From Mesorhizobium sp. J18 (lineage in GTDB: Bacteria; Pseudomonadota; Alphaproteobacteria; Rhizobiales; Rhizobiaceae): 45,823 nt of DNA. Positions 31,163 to 40,467 of this stretch are shown here, in pieces; positions within the stretch are counted from its first letter, which is position 1, and each line of letters begins with the position of its first letter. The DNA is taken from assembly GCF_007829525.1 (NCBI RefSeq), contig NZ_VLJP01000011.1, positions 28,874-74,696 of the forward strand, in the 5' to 3' direction. Below the pieces are notes generated by a model that saw only the letters and a list, made by a program, of their open reading frames with translations, did no database searches and was not told where the DNA came from. A program made the translations under genes and the position numbers.

Positions 31163-34077
31163 CAGGCATCCTCCTCGGCCTTGGCAGCTTCGACAGCACG
31201 CACACGATGACTACGGATCGACTGATGGGCTATTGCGATCAGCATGAGGACCGTTGCGCCGACCACCAGCGAGAAGACGCCAAGGTCGAACAGAAGGGCA
31301 GTTGCCGCCGGCACCTTCCCGATCACCGGTATCTCCAGATACTGGAAGTATGAGGTGAGGAACGGAAAGCCGAAAAGCCAGGATCCCATTCCCGTGAAAG
31401 CCGCCAACAGGAGCCCGAAGCCGATCCAGCGCACCGGCAGGATACGCAAGCGGTCCTCGACCCAGCGAGTCCCGCCGGCCAGATATTGCAACAGAAAGCC
31501 TATGGCCATGGCGACGCCGGCCGCAAAGCCGCCGCCGGGCAGGTCATGCCCGCGCAGGAAAAGATAGGCGGCGAGCGTGATGATCACCGGGAACATCCAC
31601 TGCATCAGAACCGAGGGAACCATCAGATAGTCGCGCAGGGTCTCGCCAATCTCACGCTCCGCGGTGGCGTCGTCATACTCGTTCTGCAGGCGTTGCTGCT
31701 CCGGCACTTCAACGCTGTCAGGGGCGGGCCGGAAGCGGCGCAGAAGGGCGAAGACCGTCAGCGCGACAACACCGAGCACGGTGATCTCGCCCATGGTATC
31801 GAATCCACGGAAATCGACCAGGATGACATTCACGACATTGGTGCCGCCGCCTTCGGAATAGGCGTGCCGCAGGAAGAAATCGCCGATACTTACAGGCACC
31901 GGCAAGGTCATCATCTTATAGGCGACAGCGGAAACTCCCGCCCCACAGGCTATCGCGATAAAGAAATCCCGGTTGCGGCGCAACCGTGCCGCCGGAGTTA
32001 TGGCGATGTCGACTTTCTCCTGGCGCTTCGGCAGCCAGCGCAGTCCGAGCAGGATCAGGACGGTGGTGACGACCTCGACGAGGAGTTGTGTAAGGGCGAG
32101 ATCGGGCGCGGAGAACCAGAGGAAGGTGATGCAGGTGACCAGTCCAGCGCCCCCCATCAGGATGAGGGCGGCCAGACGGTGATATTTCGCCTGGTAAGCA
32201 GCACCGACGGCGCAGACCATGCCGACCAGCCAGATCAGCACGAATACCGGCTCGATCCTCTCGAGCGAGGGCAAGTCCAGATCGAAGCCACCGTTAAAGA
32301 GCGGCCAGAAACCGGCGGCGAAGGCGAGCACGACCAGGATGCGGAGCTGCGGCTGAAGCCGGCGTGTGCCGAGAAAGGATTCAATAGAACGCGCCCAGCG
32401 CCAGGAAACGGTGACCAGTATGCGCTCGAAGATGCGTTGTCCCCTGAGGCCACGCAAGCCGGGAGGATCCTCTTCGGATCGCGCCAGATAGTTCTTGAGG
32501 AAAAAATACAGGACCAGCCCACCGACGAGGGCAATCATGCTCATAAGGAGCGGCGTATTGAAGCCATGCCATACTGCGAGACTGTAGTAGGGCGTGCGCT
32601 CACCGAGCACAGACACGACCGCCGTGTGCAAATAGGGGCCGATCGTGATGCCGGGAACGACGCCTATGACAAGACAGGCCAGAACGAGCAATTCGACCGG
32701 CCGGCGCATCCAGTGCGGAGGCTCGTGCGGCTGGCGCGGCAGATCCATCGGCTTCGGCCCGAAAAAGACAGTATGAATGAAGCGGACGGAATAGGTGACG
32801 GCGAAGGCTCCCGCGAGCGTTGCAAGGTATGGCGTCAGCGTGTCCAGCAGGGATGCGCGGTGCTGTTCGATCGTTTCGGCGAAGAACATTTCCTTGGACA
32901 GGAATCCGTTCAGAAGAGGCACCCCGGCCATCGCCGCGCTTGCAACCATTGCCAGCGTGGCTGTGAATGGCATGAAGCTGAACAGTCCGCTCAGTTTGCG
33001 CATGTCACGCGTGCCTGCTTCATGGTCAATGATGCCAGCCGCCATGAAGAGCGAAGCCTTGAAGGTGGCGTGGTTCACCATATGGAAGATCGCGGCAACA
33101 GCTCCCAGCGGACTGCCGAGACTGAGCAGCGTCGTGATCAGCCCAAGGTGGCTGATCGTCGAATAGGCAAGGAGACCTTTCAGATCCTGCTGGAAGATTG
33201 CGAAATAGGCGCCGAGGACCAGGGTGCTTATGCCGGCCGTGCCTACGATAAAGAACCACTCGTCGGTTCCCGACAGCACCGGCCAGAGCCTCGCCAGAAG
33301 AAAAACGCCGGCCTTCACCATTGTCGCCGAATGCAGATAGGCCGAGACGGGCGTCGGCGCAGCCATGGCGTTGGGCAGCCAGAAGTGGAAGGGGAATTGC
33401 GCGCTTTTCGTCAATGCCCCCATGAGAATAAGCAAAAGCGCCGGAGCATAGAGATCATGCGAGCGGATCAGATCACCGGACGCCAGCACCGCATCGAGGT
33501 CATAACTCCCGACGATATGGCCGATGATGATAAGGCCGACGAGCAGGCAAAGCCCGCCTACCCCGGTTATCGTCAAGGCCATGCGGGCCCCGTCGCGGGC
33601 AGCGGCGTTGTGATGCCAGTAACCAATGAGCAGGAAGGAGAAGATGCTGGTCAATTCCCAGAAGATCGCCAGCAGGATCAGATTGCCGCAGATCACCATG
33701 CCCTGCATCGCGCCCATGAAGGCGAGCAGGAAGGAAAAAAAGCGCGGCACCGGATCCTTGGGCGACATGTAATAGCGCGCATAAAGCACAACGAGGAAGC
33801 CGATGCCTGTAATCAGCATGGAGAACAGCCAGGCAAAACCGTCCATGCGCAGCGTGGCATTCAGTCCCAGCTCCGGTACCCATTCGATCTCGCGACGCAC
33901 GACAGCGCCATCCGCCACCGACGGGTAAAGATAAACCGCTATTGCGAAGGCAAGGACTGATACCGCACCTGACAGCCAAGCTTCCGTGTTGCGCGCGCTC
34001 GGCGGCAGCATCGCAGCCATGATGCTTCCAAAAAAAGGAAGCAAAATCAGCAGTAAAAGAAAATTCTCATTGGTCAT
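31162..34077 (-). CDS. phaAB: Fused cation/proton antiporter subunit PhaAB (MnhA-MnhB)
   Basis: A 971-aa subunit combining MrpA (NuoL-like, about residues 1-500, then the NuoJ-like DUF4040 segment at about 630-680) with a C-terminal MrpB domain (about 820-960; RGHDLPGGGFAAGVAMAIGF). The fusion is typical of rhizobial pha1. Conserved elements include GFLVVLYARYYMS, FWELTSIFSFLLIG, THFWLP-like PFHFWLPNAMAAPTPVSAYL and the HMVNHATFKASLFMAAG His/Lys segment. The complex exports K+ or Na+ for H+; in Sinorhizobium meliloti pha1 is needed for K+ tolerance and nodule invasion. ATG 34077 has no strong Shine-Dalgarno. Confidence 0.95.
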   Translation of the reverse strand: MTNENFLLLLILLPFFGSIMAAMLPPSARNTEAWLSGAVSVLAFAIAVYLYPSVADGAVVRREIEWVPELGLNATLRMDGFAWLFSMLITGIGFLVVLYARYYMSPKDPVPRFFSFLLAFMGAMQGMVICGNLILLAIFWELTSIFSFLLIGYWHHNAAARDGARMALTITGVGGLCLLVGLIIIGHIVGSYDLDAVLASGDLIRSHDLYAPALLLILMGALTKSAQFPFHFWLPNAMAAPTPVSAYLHSATMVKAGVFLLARLWPVLSGTDEWFFIVGTAGISTLVLGAYFAIFQQDLKGLLAYSTISHLGLITTLLSLGSPLGAVAAIFHMVNHATFKASLFMAAGIIDHEAGTRDMRKLSGLFSFMPFTATLAMVASAAMAGVPLLNGFLSKEMFFAETIEQHRASLLDTLTPYLATLAGAFAVTYSVRFIHTVFFGPKPMDLPRQPHEPPHWMRRPVELLVLACLVIGVVPGITIGPYLHTAVVSVLGERTPYYSLAVWHGFNTPLLMSMIALVGGLVLYFFLKNYLARSEEDPPGLRGLRGQRIFERILVTVSWRWARSIESFLGTRRLQPQLRILVVLAFAAGFWPLFNGGFDLDLPSLERIEPVFVLIWLVGMVCAVGAAYQAKYHRLAALILMGGAGLVTCITFLWFSAPDLALTQLLVEVVTTVLILLGLRWLPKRQEKVDIAITPAARLRRNRDFFIAIACGAGVSAVAYKMMTLPVPVSIGDFFLRHAYSEGGGTNVVNVILVDFRGFDTMGEITVLGVVALTVFALLRRFRPAPDSVEVPEQQRLQNEYDDATAEREIGETLRDYLMVPSVLMQWMFPVIITLAAYLFLRGHDLPGGGFAAGVAMAIGFLLQYLAGGTRWVEDRLRILPVRWIGFGLLLAAFTGMGSWLFGFPFLTSYFQYLEIPVIGKVPAATALLFDLGVFSLVVGATVLMLIAIAHQSIRSHRVRAVEAAKAEEDA

Positions 34078-34254
34078 TCGTCAGGAAACGTCTGGTTCCT
34101 CGTCTCTGCCGGTCTTTGCAGGACAAGCAATATCCGAGTTTGGCGGTCCGATCGGTCCCGCTGATCGTCGCAGGCCACATCGGACCCGGTCTGGTGCAGC
34201 AGGTTGCGCGGCGCAGCGACCGAATGGCCGCAAGTCGTCAGGCGCGCCGCTTGC
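34078..34254. other. Upstream region of the pha operon, no gene seen
   Basis: This stretch presumably holds the pha promoter. The only structure noticed is an 8-bp inverted repeat GGTCCGAT / ATCGGACC (34145-34152 and 34179-34186) with 26 bp between arms. No convincing ORF or known box was found. Confidence 0.3.
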
Positions 34255-34647
34255 CTAAAGACGAAGGGCGGGAGGTCCCCTGGCTGAGGCACCGAAATCG
34301 GCTATGGTCCCCAACACTGTTCGCTGCAAAAGGAACAGCCATCCCCGTGCCGGGAAAATCAGCTTCGTATCGATCGGGATCTGGCCGCCGGGAACATCCG
34401 GATCCACGCTTGGCGCGCCCTTGATGTCGGCTGGCTCGCGATGCCGGAATTCATGGTGGCTACGCGGATAGCGCAGCTTCTGAGACTTGTCCCGCGCCTG
34501 CACCGCATCGGTAGCCGCTGCAATCGGCAAGAGCGAACGCGCGAAAGAGGACCCCGCGCCGGAAATAACGAGAACAAAGGCCAGCAGGATGGAGAGCCAT
34601 CCTGTCCAGCGCAAACATATAGGGCGGGGTGCTTCCGCTCCGATCAA
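34255..34647 (-). CDS. Small secreted hypothetical protein
   Basis: I do not recognise this 130-aa protein. It would start at TTG 34647, with GGGAGG 4 nt upstream; no in-frame ATG is available. The first 37 residues contain a signal-peptide-like hydrophobic run (WLSILLAFVLVISGAGSSFA) with a plausible cleavage site SFARS. The mature part is basic and Pro-rich with no motif, and has no Cys. The gene fills most of the space between the pha operon and the AI-2E permease. TTG start and lack of recognised homology make it uncertain; the ribosome site and signal peptide support it. Confidence 0.42.
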   Translation of the reverse strand: MIGAEAPRPICLRWTGWLSILLAFVLVISGAGSSFARSLLPIAAATDAVQARDKSQKLRYPRSHHEFRHREPADIKGAPSVDPDVPGGQIPIDTKLIFPARGWLFLLQRTVLGTIADFGASARGPPALRL

Positions 34648-34756
34648 GCCGCCTCCCGAACCTTTGGTGGCAAATCAGCCGAAATGTTTGTTGATTTCGC
34701 CAGAATAGGCGAACGCATAATGGAATGTCCAGCAATTCACCGCATCTGCGCGGCAT

Positions 34757-35941
34757 TTAAGGAAGGGGATCGTCAATCACCTTGGTGGCCGGTCTCACAT
34801 CCGGCGCAATCCGCTCCGGCTCCTCTGTTTCATGCAGCCATTCGCGCCAGATCGCCACCAGCAGCGCCATCAGGACCGGGCCAATGAACAGACCGAGGAA
34901 CCCCATGGTCTTGACGCCGCCTACGAGGCCGAAAAAGGTAGGCAGGAAAGGCAGCTTGATCGGGCCGCCGACCAGTTTGGGACGCAATGTCTTGTCGACG
35001 ATGAAGAGTTCGGTCGAACCCCAGATCAAGAGACCAATGCCCGCAACCGGCGAGCCGCTTGCCACGAGATAAATCGAGACCAGCGTAAAGGAGAGCGGGG
35101 CTCCGCCTGGAACGAGTGCCATGATGCCCGTCAGTACCCCGAGAGTCACCGGTGACGGCACGCCCGCAATCCAGTAGGCGATGCCGAGCACGACGCCTTC
35201 GCCTATGGCAATGAGCGTCATGCCCATGACCGTGGAACTGATCGTCGCCGGCACGATGCGCGAAATCCGCTCCCAGCGCATGGGCAGGATACGCTCGCCC
35301 AGCCTATCTATCTGGGCTACGAAATTCTCTCCGTCGCGATAGATGAAGAAGAGCACGATCATCATGAAAAGCAGGGTCAGAAACAGATGGAACAATCCTG
35401 TTCCCGCCGCCAGCACGGCGCGATAGATGCTGCCGATATTCGCCCCGCTGACGATCTGCACCAATTCGCCGATAGCGCCCGGATGACCGATATAGCGGTC
35501 CCATTGCGTAACCAACCACTGTCCAATGCCGGGCAGAGCGGCGATCCAGTCCGGGGTCGGCGCTCCTACGCGGTTGGTCTCCACCGCCCAGTTAAACCAC
35601 TGCCCGATCTCGCCGATCGTATAACTCACGGCAATGGCAACCGGTACGACCAGAAAGGCCAGAATGAAGAGTATGGCGATCGTAGCCGCGACGGTCCTGT
35701 TGCCGCCGACGCGCCGGAGCAGATCGCTGTAGAGCGGCCAGCTTGCGAATGCGATCACCAGTGCGGCCAGGACAGGTACGACAAAGCCGCTGAAGAAATA
35801 GATGCCGGCGAGGATGATGAACACCAAAAGCCAGCGGGCCACAGAAAGCGGCGGAACCAGGGCTATCCGGGAAGGCACGGATGTCCCCAGCCAGCGCGGT
35901 TCCTGACGTCGTTCGACGGTGTCATTGTGGTGAACGGACAT
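34757..35941 (-). CDS. AI-2E family transporter / UPF0118 permease
   Basis: A 394-aa inner-membrane permease of the AI-2E transporter family, with seven or eight helices, a long central loop (VETNRVGAPTPDWIAALPGI) and the family block GVPSPVTLGVLTGIMALVPGGAPL, followed by KTLRPKLVGGPIKLP and FFGLVGGVKTMGFLGLFIGP. Members have been linked to export of autoinducer-2 or Na+/H+ exchange, but most are uncharacterised. ATG 35941 has a weak CAGG ribosome site. It is divergent from the ku-ligD operon. Confidence 0.9.
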   Translation of the reverse strand: MSVHHNDTVERRQEPRWLGTSVPSRIALVPPLSVARWLLVFIILAGIYFFSGFVVPVLAALVIAFASWPLYSDLLRRVGGNRTVAATIAILFILAFLVVPVAIAVSYTIGEIGQWFNWAVETNRVGAPTPDWIAALPGIGQWLVTQWDRYIGHPGAIGELVQIVSGANIGSIYRAVLAAGTGLFHLFLTLLFMMIVLFFIYRDGENFVAQIDRLGERILPMRWERISRIVPATISSTVMGMTLIAIGEGVVLGIAYWIAGVPSPVTLGVLTGIMALVPGGAPLSFTLVSIYLVASGSPVAGIGLLIWGSTELFIVDKTLRPKLVGGPIKLPFLPTFFGLVGGVKTMGFLGLFIGPVLMALLVAIWREWLHETEEPERIAPDVRPATKVIDDPLP

Positions 35942-36083
35942 GGTGCCTGATCTCTGAACCTTCCAAGGTCTCTAGGCAAGCATACAAAACCACCGAGGTC
36001 ATGACACGTGCGTGTGGACAAGCATAGAGGCTTTATTTCGCACCCAGCGTGACGCGAAGGCCTAACCGCGGAGGCTTCCAGGC

Positions 36084-36108
36084 GGAACAACTCATGACTG
36101 TCCGCGTT
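36084..36108 (+). promoter_or_regulatory. EcfG (RpoE2)-type promoter of ku-ligD
   Basis: GGAAC at 36084-36088 and CGTT at 36105-36108, exactly 16 bp apart, match the general-stress ECF sigma consensus of Rhizobiales. The ku start codon is 28 bp after the -10 element, a sensible leader length. Confidence 0.8.
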
Positions 36109-36135
36109 GGTGCTGAATTCAGTGGAGCGTAAGTC

Positions 36136-36981
36136 ATGGCGCCTCGGGCGACGTGGAAAGGTTACGTGAAAATAGCCGAACTGTCTTTTCCGATCGCGCT
36201 ATATGCAGGCGCGACGACGGCGGAACGCGTCTCCTTCCATGTCATAAACCGCAAGACCGGCAATCGGGTCCATCGCGAATATATCGACGAGGAGACCGAG
36301 GAGCCGGTTGAACGCGACCACCAGGTAAAGGGATACGAGACCGGCGACAACCAATATGTGGTCCTCGATCCGGACGAAATCGCCGAAGCCGTTCCGGAAA
36401 GCGACAAGACGATCCGGATCGAGGCTTTCATCAAATGTTCGAACGTGGATACGGTCTATTTCGACCGTCCTTATCTTCTTGCTCCCTCCGGGACGGTGGC
36501 TGAGGATTCCTTTTCTGTGCTGCGCGAGGGAATGCGGCGGAAGAATGTGGCCGCCCTTGGACGGGCCGTGCTCTTCAGACGAGTAAGAACCTTGCTGCTG
36601 CGTCCGCAGGAATCCGGCCTGGTCGCCAATACGCTCAACTTCGACTACGAAATACGACAGGCCGACGAGGTTTTCGATGACCTCCCCGAGATCAAGATAG
36701 AAGGGGAGATGCTCGATCTCGCCAGGCACATCATCAAGACAATGAGCGGCAAGTTCGATCCGCGCGATTTCGACGATCGATATGACGAAGCGCTTGCCGA
36801 ACTCGTCAAGGCCAAGATGGAGGGCCGCAAAATCAAGGCACCCAAGCCTGTCAAGGAAGCCAAGGTGGTCAGCCTGATGGACGCACTCAGGAAGAGCGCC
36901 AAAGCTACCGGGAAACCCGCCGAGAAAAAGCGGCCACAGAAACGTAAAAAGACCGAGCCGGAACGGCGCAAGGCCGGCTGA
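36136..36981 (+). CDS. ku: Non-homologous end-joining protein Ku
   Basis: A 281-aa bacterial Ku: a homodimeric ring that binds double-strand DNA ends and recruits LigD. Signature stretches are the opening WKGYVKIAELSFPIALY, YIDEETEEPVERDHQVKGYE and RVRTLLLRPQESGLVANTLNF. The C-terminus is a Lys/Arg-rich tail (AEKKRPQKRKKTEPERRKAG), typical of Ku that bind DNA tightly. Its stop shares a base with the ligD start (TGATG), so Ku and LigD are coproduced. The EcfG-type promoter upstream suggests induction in stationary phase, heat or desiccation. Confidence 0.96.
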   Translation: MAPRATWKGYVKIAELSFPIALYAGATTAERVSFHVINRKTGNRVHREYIDEETEEPVERDHQVKGYETGDNQYVVLDPDEIAEAVPESDKTIRIEAFIKCSNVDTVYFDRPYLLAPSGTVAEDSFSVLREGMRRKNVAALGRAVLFRRVRTLLLRPQESGLVANTLNFDYEIRQADEVFDDLPEIKIEGEMLDLARHIIKTMSGKFDPRDFDDRYDEALAELVKAKMEGRKIKAPKPVKEAKVVSLMDALRKSAKATGKPAEKKRPQKRKKTEPERRKAG

Positions 36982-39464
36982 TGGCACTCTCGACCTACCG
37001 CAGGAAGCGCAATTTCAAGTCCACCCCGGAGCCGCGGGGCGGACCGGTCAAATCGACCGGCGGCGACAGCTACGTGATCCAGAAACACGCCGCAACACGG
37101 CTTCACTACGACCTGCGCCTCGAAATGGACGGCTCGCTGAAGAGTTGGGCGATAACGAAGGGACCGAGCCTCGTACCCGGCGAGAAGCGGCTCGCCGTCC
37201 ATGTCGAGGACCATCCGCTGGAATATGGCGATTTCGAAGGGACCATACCCAAGGGCGAGTATGGCGGCGGCACGGTCATCGTCTGGGATCGCGGACGTTG
37301 GTCGCCGCTGGGCGACGCCAAGAAGGGTTATGCCAAAGGCCATCTCGATTTCGAGATCCATGGCGAAAAGCTCAAGGGCCGCTGGCATCTGGTGCGCATG
37401 GCAAGAAAGCCCCGCGACAAGAAGGAGAACTGGCTGCTGATCAAGGGAGACGACGAATTCGCTCGTGAACCGGCGGATCAGGACATACTGAAAGAAAGGC
37501 CGGAATCGGTAAAGACCGGCCGCCTCATCAAGGACATTGAAGGCGAGGAACCCGGCTGGTCTTCGAAAACCGGAAAGATAGAGACAATTGAAGCGCCTCG
37601 GCTGTCATTGCCTAAAAAGGCGAAGAAGGCCGGCTATCCCGGCTTTATTGAACCGGCACTGGCCTCGCTCAAATCCAAAGCCCCTTCCGGCGCGAAGTGG
37701 CTGCACGAGATAAAATTCGACGGCTATCGGCTGCAGGCTCATCTGCGCGCTGGCAAGGTCCATCTCCTGACGAGGAGCGGCCTCGACTGGACTTCCAAAT
37801 TCGGCCCGACGATCGTCAGGGCGCTCGCCGGTCTTCCGGTGAAGGAGGCCATTGTCGACGGCGAGGTGATCGTGGAAGGCGCGGGCGGCGCGTCGGATTT
37901 TTCTGCGCTGCAGGCGGATCTTTCCGACGGCAGAACCGACCGGATGATCTTCTATGCCTTCGATCTCCTCTACGCCGATGGCAATGATCTGCGTGCGGCG
38001 CCGCTGATCGGCCGCAAGGCTGCCTTGAAGACACTCCTTCAGGGTTCCCCGCCGGTCCTGCGCTTCAGCGACCATTTCGAGGAGGACGGCGAACTCGTTC
38101 TCCGCCATGCCTGCCGGCTGAGCCTCGAAGGCGTCGTATCCAAGGATCGCGATGCCCCCTATCGCTCGGGTCGCGGCAAGGACTGGATCAAGTCCAAATG
38201 CTCCAGGCGGCAGGAATTCGTCATTGCAGGTTATGTCCCATCGACCACCTCGGCGAAAGCCATCGGCTCCCTGGTGCTCGGCTATTATGACAAGAAGGAT
38301 CTCATCTATGCCGGCCGAGTCGGCACCGGTTTCAATCACAGGATGGCGGCGGATCTCTTCAAGAAACTCCAGAAGACGCGCATTCCCAAGAGTCCCTTCG
38401 CAACAAGGATCTCGGCCCAGGATGCCTATCAGGCTCGCTATGTCGAACCACAATTCGTGGCGGAGGTTGAGTTTCGCGCATGGACGACCGATGGCATCGT
38501 CAGACACGCATCTTTCCGCGGACTGCGCGAGGACAAGCGTCCCGAGGAGATTGTTCGAGAAGCAACCGCCAAGGAGGGAACCGGAAAAGAGGCCCCTTCG
38601 ATCAAGCTCACCCATCCGGACCGGCTCTACTGGAAGGATGCAGGCATCACGAAGCAGGGTCTTGTCGACTACTATTCCGAGGTGTGGTCCAGGATGGGGC
38701 CTTTCGTGGTCAACCGGCCACTGGCGCTCTTGCGCTGTCCCAACGGTGTCGGCGCTCAGTGCTTCTTCCAGAAGCATGCATGGAGGGGACAGTCGAAGGA
38801 GATCCTCAAGGCTTTCGATCCACAGGATGACGAGGAGCCCATCATCGCGATCGACGGGCTGCCTGGCCTGCTCGGCCTCGTGCAAGGCGGTGTCCTGGAA
38901 ATCCATCCATGGGGCTCCAGCCTCGACAATATCGAAAAGCCGGACATGATCGTCATGGACCTTGATCCCGGCCCGGATGTTGCGTGGGAAACCGTGATCG
39001 AAGCGGCAAGAGAGGTCCGCCAGCGCCTCCGCGATGCGAAGCTGGAGAGTTTCGTCAAGACCTCCGGCGGGAAAGGACTGCATGTAGTGGCGCCGCTGAA
39101 GCCTCGGGCCGAATGGGCCGAGGTCAAGGCCTTTGCCAAGAGCATTGCCGAAGCCATGGCCGCCGATAGCCCGGAAAGCTATGTGGCGACGGTCACAAAA
39201 TCCAAGCGCAAGAACAAGATCTTGGTCGATTATCTGCGCAACGGGCGTGGTGCCACCGCAGTCGCACCATATTCGACACGGGCGAGGCCGGGAGCCGCGG
39301 TCTCAATGCCGCTTGAGTGGGGCGAACTCAGTCCCGCTATCGGTCCCGGCTATTTCACGGTAGAAAACGCGTTGCCGCGGCTGGGAGCGCTCACAACCGA
39401 TCCCTGGGCCGATTTCCGGAAAGCGGCCGCGCCTCTGGGCCAAGGCTTGAAGCGGGCCGCCTGA
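36981..39464 (+). CDS. ligD: Multidomain ATP-dependent DNA ligase LigD (PE-LIG-POL)
   Basis: An 827-aa NHEJ ligase with three enzymatic domains. The 3'-phosphoesterase is at about 20-190 (His36, His42 and Asp44 in HAATRLHYDLRLE; PKGEYGGGTV). The ATP-dependent ligase is at about 215-520 (adenylated Lys245 in EIKFDGYR). The primase-like polymerase is at about 535-825 (LTHPDRLYWKDAG, catalytic DLDP at 660-663, SGGKGLHVVAPL). The PE-LIG-POL order is the common proteobacterial one; mycobacteria have POL-PE-LIG. ATG 36981 overlaps the ku stop. All catalytic motifs are present. It ends 6 bp from the stop of the second ku on the other strand. Confidence 0.96.
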   Translation: MALSTYRRKRNFKSTPEPRGGPVKSTGGDSYVIQKHAATRLHYDLRLEMDGSLKSWAITKGPSLVPGEKRLAVHVEDHPLEYGDFEGTIPKGEYGGGTVIVWDRGRWSPLGDAKKGYAKGHLDFEIHGEKLKGRWHLVRMARKPRDKKENWLLIKGDDEFAREPADQDILKERPESVKTGRLIKDIEGEEPGWSSKTGKIETIEAPRLSLPKKAKKAGYPGFIEPALASLKSKAPSGAKWLHEIKFDGYRLQAHLRAGKVHLLTRSGLDWTSKFGPTIVRALAGLPVKEAIVDGEVIVEGAGGASDFSALQADLSDGRTDRMIFYAFDLLYADGNDLRAAPLIGRKAALKTLLQGSPPVLRFSDHFEEDGELVLRHACRLSLEGVVSKDRDAPYRSGRGKDWIKSKCSRRQEFVIAGYVPSTTSAKAIGSLVLGYYDKKDLIYAGRVGTGFNHRMAADLFKKLQKTRIPKSPFATRISAQDAYQARYVEPQFVAEVEFRAWTTDGIVRHASFRGLREDKRPEEIVREATAKEGTGKEAPSIKLTHPDRLYWKDAGITKQGLVDYYSEVWSRMGPFVVNRPLALLRCPNGVGAQCFFQKHAWRGQSKEILKAFDPQDDEEPIIAIDGLPGLLGLVQGGVLEIHPWGSSLDNIEKPDMIVMDLDPGPDVAWETVIEAAREVRQRLRDAKLESFVKTSGGKGLHVVAPLKPRAEWAEVKAFAKSIAEAMAADSPESYVATVTKSKRKNKILVDYLRNGRGATAVAPYSTRARPGAAVSMPLEWGELSPAIGPGYFTVENALPRLGALTTDPWADFRKAAAPLGQGLKRAA

Positions 39465-39470
39465 ATCGCC

Positions 39471-40286
39471 TCATTTCCGCTTCTTCTTCTTTTCCTCCGA
39501 GATCGACTTTTTCAGTGCATCCATGATGCTGACGACATTGCTTGGAGCTTCCGGCTCTTTTTCCTTCCTCCCCGTCTTCGCCGGCCTTTTGCCCTTCTTC
39601 TTTTTCTTTGCCTCGATGATCTCCTTCAGCCGATCCTGCACAGGATCGCCAATCATGGAAGTATCCCAAGGTTTTGTAAGATCCTCGATCAGGGTTCCGA
39701 CAAGCGACATTAGCTTGGGATCCGTCTTCTTCTCCTCGATATCGGAGAACACCTCATCGAGATCGCGAACCTCGTCGCCATAGCGCAAGGTCCACAGCAC
39801 GATACCCTTGCCGCGCGGCTGCAGCATGACGGCCCGCTCGCGCCGGGCCAGCACCAGCCGTGATATGCCGACCATCTTTGTCTTCGCCATGGCTTCGCGG
39901 ATGACCGCAAACGCTTCCTGGCCGACCTCATCGTCCGGCATGAGGTAGTAAGGACTGTCATACCAGATCCATTCGATGGAATCGGCCGGCACGAATGTGC
40001 CTATATCGATTGTGCGTGTGCTCTCGAGGCCGACGGCTTCAAGCTCGTCGTCCTCGACTACGATGTGCCGGCCTTCCTCGACCTCATAGCCCTTGACCTC
40101 GTCCTCCTCGTCGACGGGCTTGCCCGTTTCGGCATCCACGTAACGGCTGCGAACACGATGGCCGGTCTGGCTGTTGATGGTATGAAATCGTATCTTCTCG
40201 TGCTCCGACCGCGCCGGCGTCAGCGAAACCGGGCAGGTGACGAGTGAAAGCTTGAGATAGCCTTTCCAATAAGGTCGCGGCGCCAT
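39471..40286 (-). CDS. ku: Second Ku protein
   Basis: A 271-aa Ku paralogue opening MAPRPYWKGYLKLSLVTCP, with YVDAETGKPVDEEDEVKGYE, RERAVMLQPRGKGIVLWTLRY and a Lys-rich C-terminal tail (KKKKKGKRPAKTGRKEKEPE ... SEEKKKKRK). It differs enough from the neighbouring Ku to suggest heterodimer formation or separate duties, as for the multiple Ku proteins of Sinorhizobium. I chose ATG 40286, with a GGGAG Shine-Dalgarno 7 nt upstream; the frame is open for 51 codons more but across its own promoter. It converges on ligD. Confidence 0.95.
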   Translation of the reverse strand: MAPRPYWKGYLKLSLVTCPVSLTPARSEHEKIRFHTINSQTGHRVRSRYVDAETGKPVDEEDEVKGYEVEEGRHIVVEDDELEAVGLESTRTIDIGTFVPADSIEWIWYDSPYYLMPDDEVGQEAFAVIREAMAKTKMVGISRLVLARRERAVMLQPRGKGIVLWTLRYGDEVRDLDEVFSDIEEKKTDPKLMSLVGTLIEDLTKPWDTSMIGDPVQDRLKEIIEAKKKKKGKRPAKTGRKEKEPEAPSNVVSIMDALKKSISEEKKKKRK

Positions 40287-40309
40287 TTCGAACTCCCGGC
40301 CTGTCAGAG

Positions 40310-40335
40310 AACGCTTGTCAGCCGGATCGGGTTCC
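40310..40335 (-). promoter_or_regulatory. EcfG (RpoE2)-type promoter of the second ku
   Basis: Read on the minus strand, GGAAC (40335-40331) is followed after 17 bp by CGTT (40313-40310), a perfect general-stress ECF sigma match 24 bp before ATG 40286. The ribosome site lies between. Confidence 0.8.
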
Positions 40336-40467
40336 CGTTGGCACAAATCCGCCAGGCTCAGGGCTGGAACAATGTGCCGAGTGGTGAGTAAAAATGCCGC
40401 CACCCGAAGGCTTGCAGGTTTGCTCCTAAAGAGCAACATGCCGGCTCAGTGCAAGAAGGAGCCACCA

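Noticed and set aside
31486-33960. An 824-aa open frame antisense to phaAB
   Set aside because: It is a low-complexity, charged, helix-free reading on the complement of a clear membrane protein; GC-rich genes commonly leave such shadows. No ribosome site or domain was seen.
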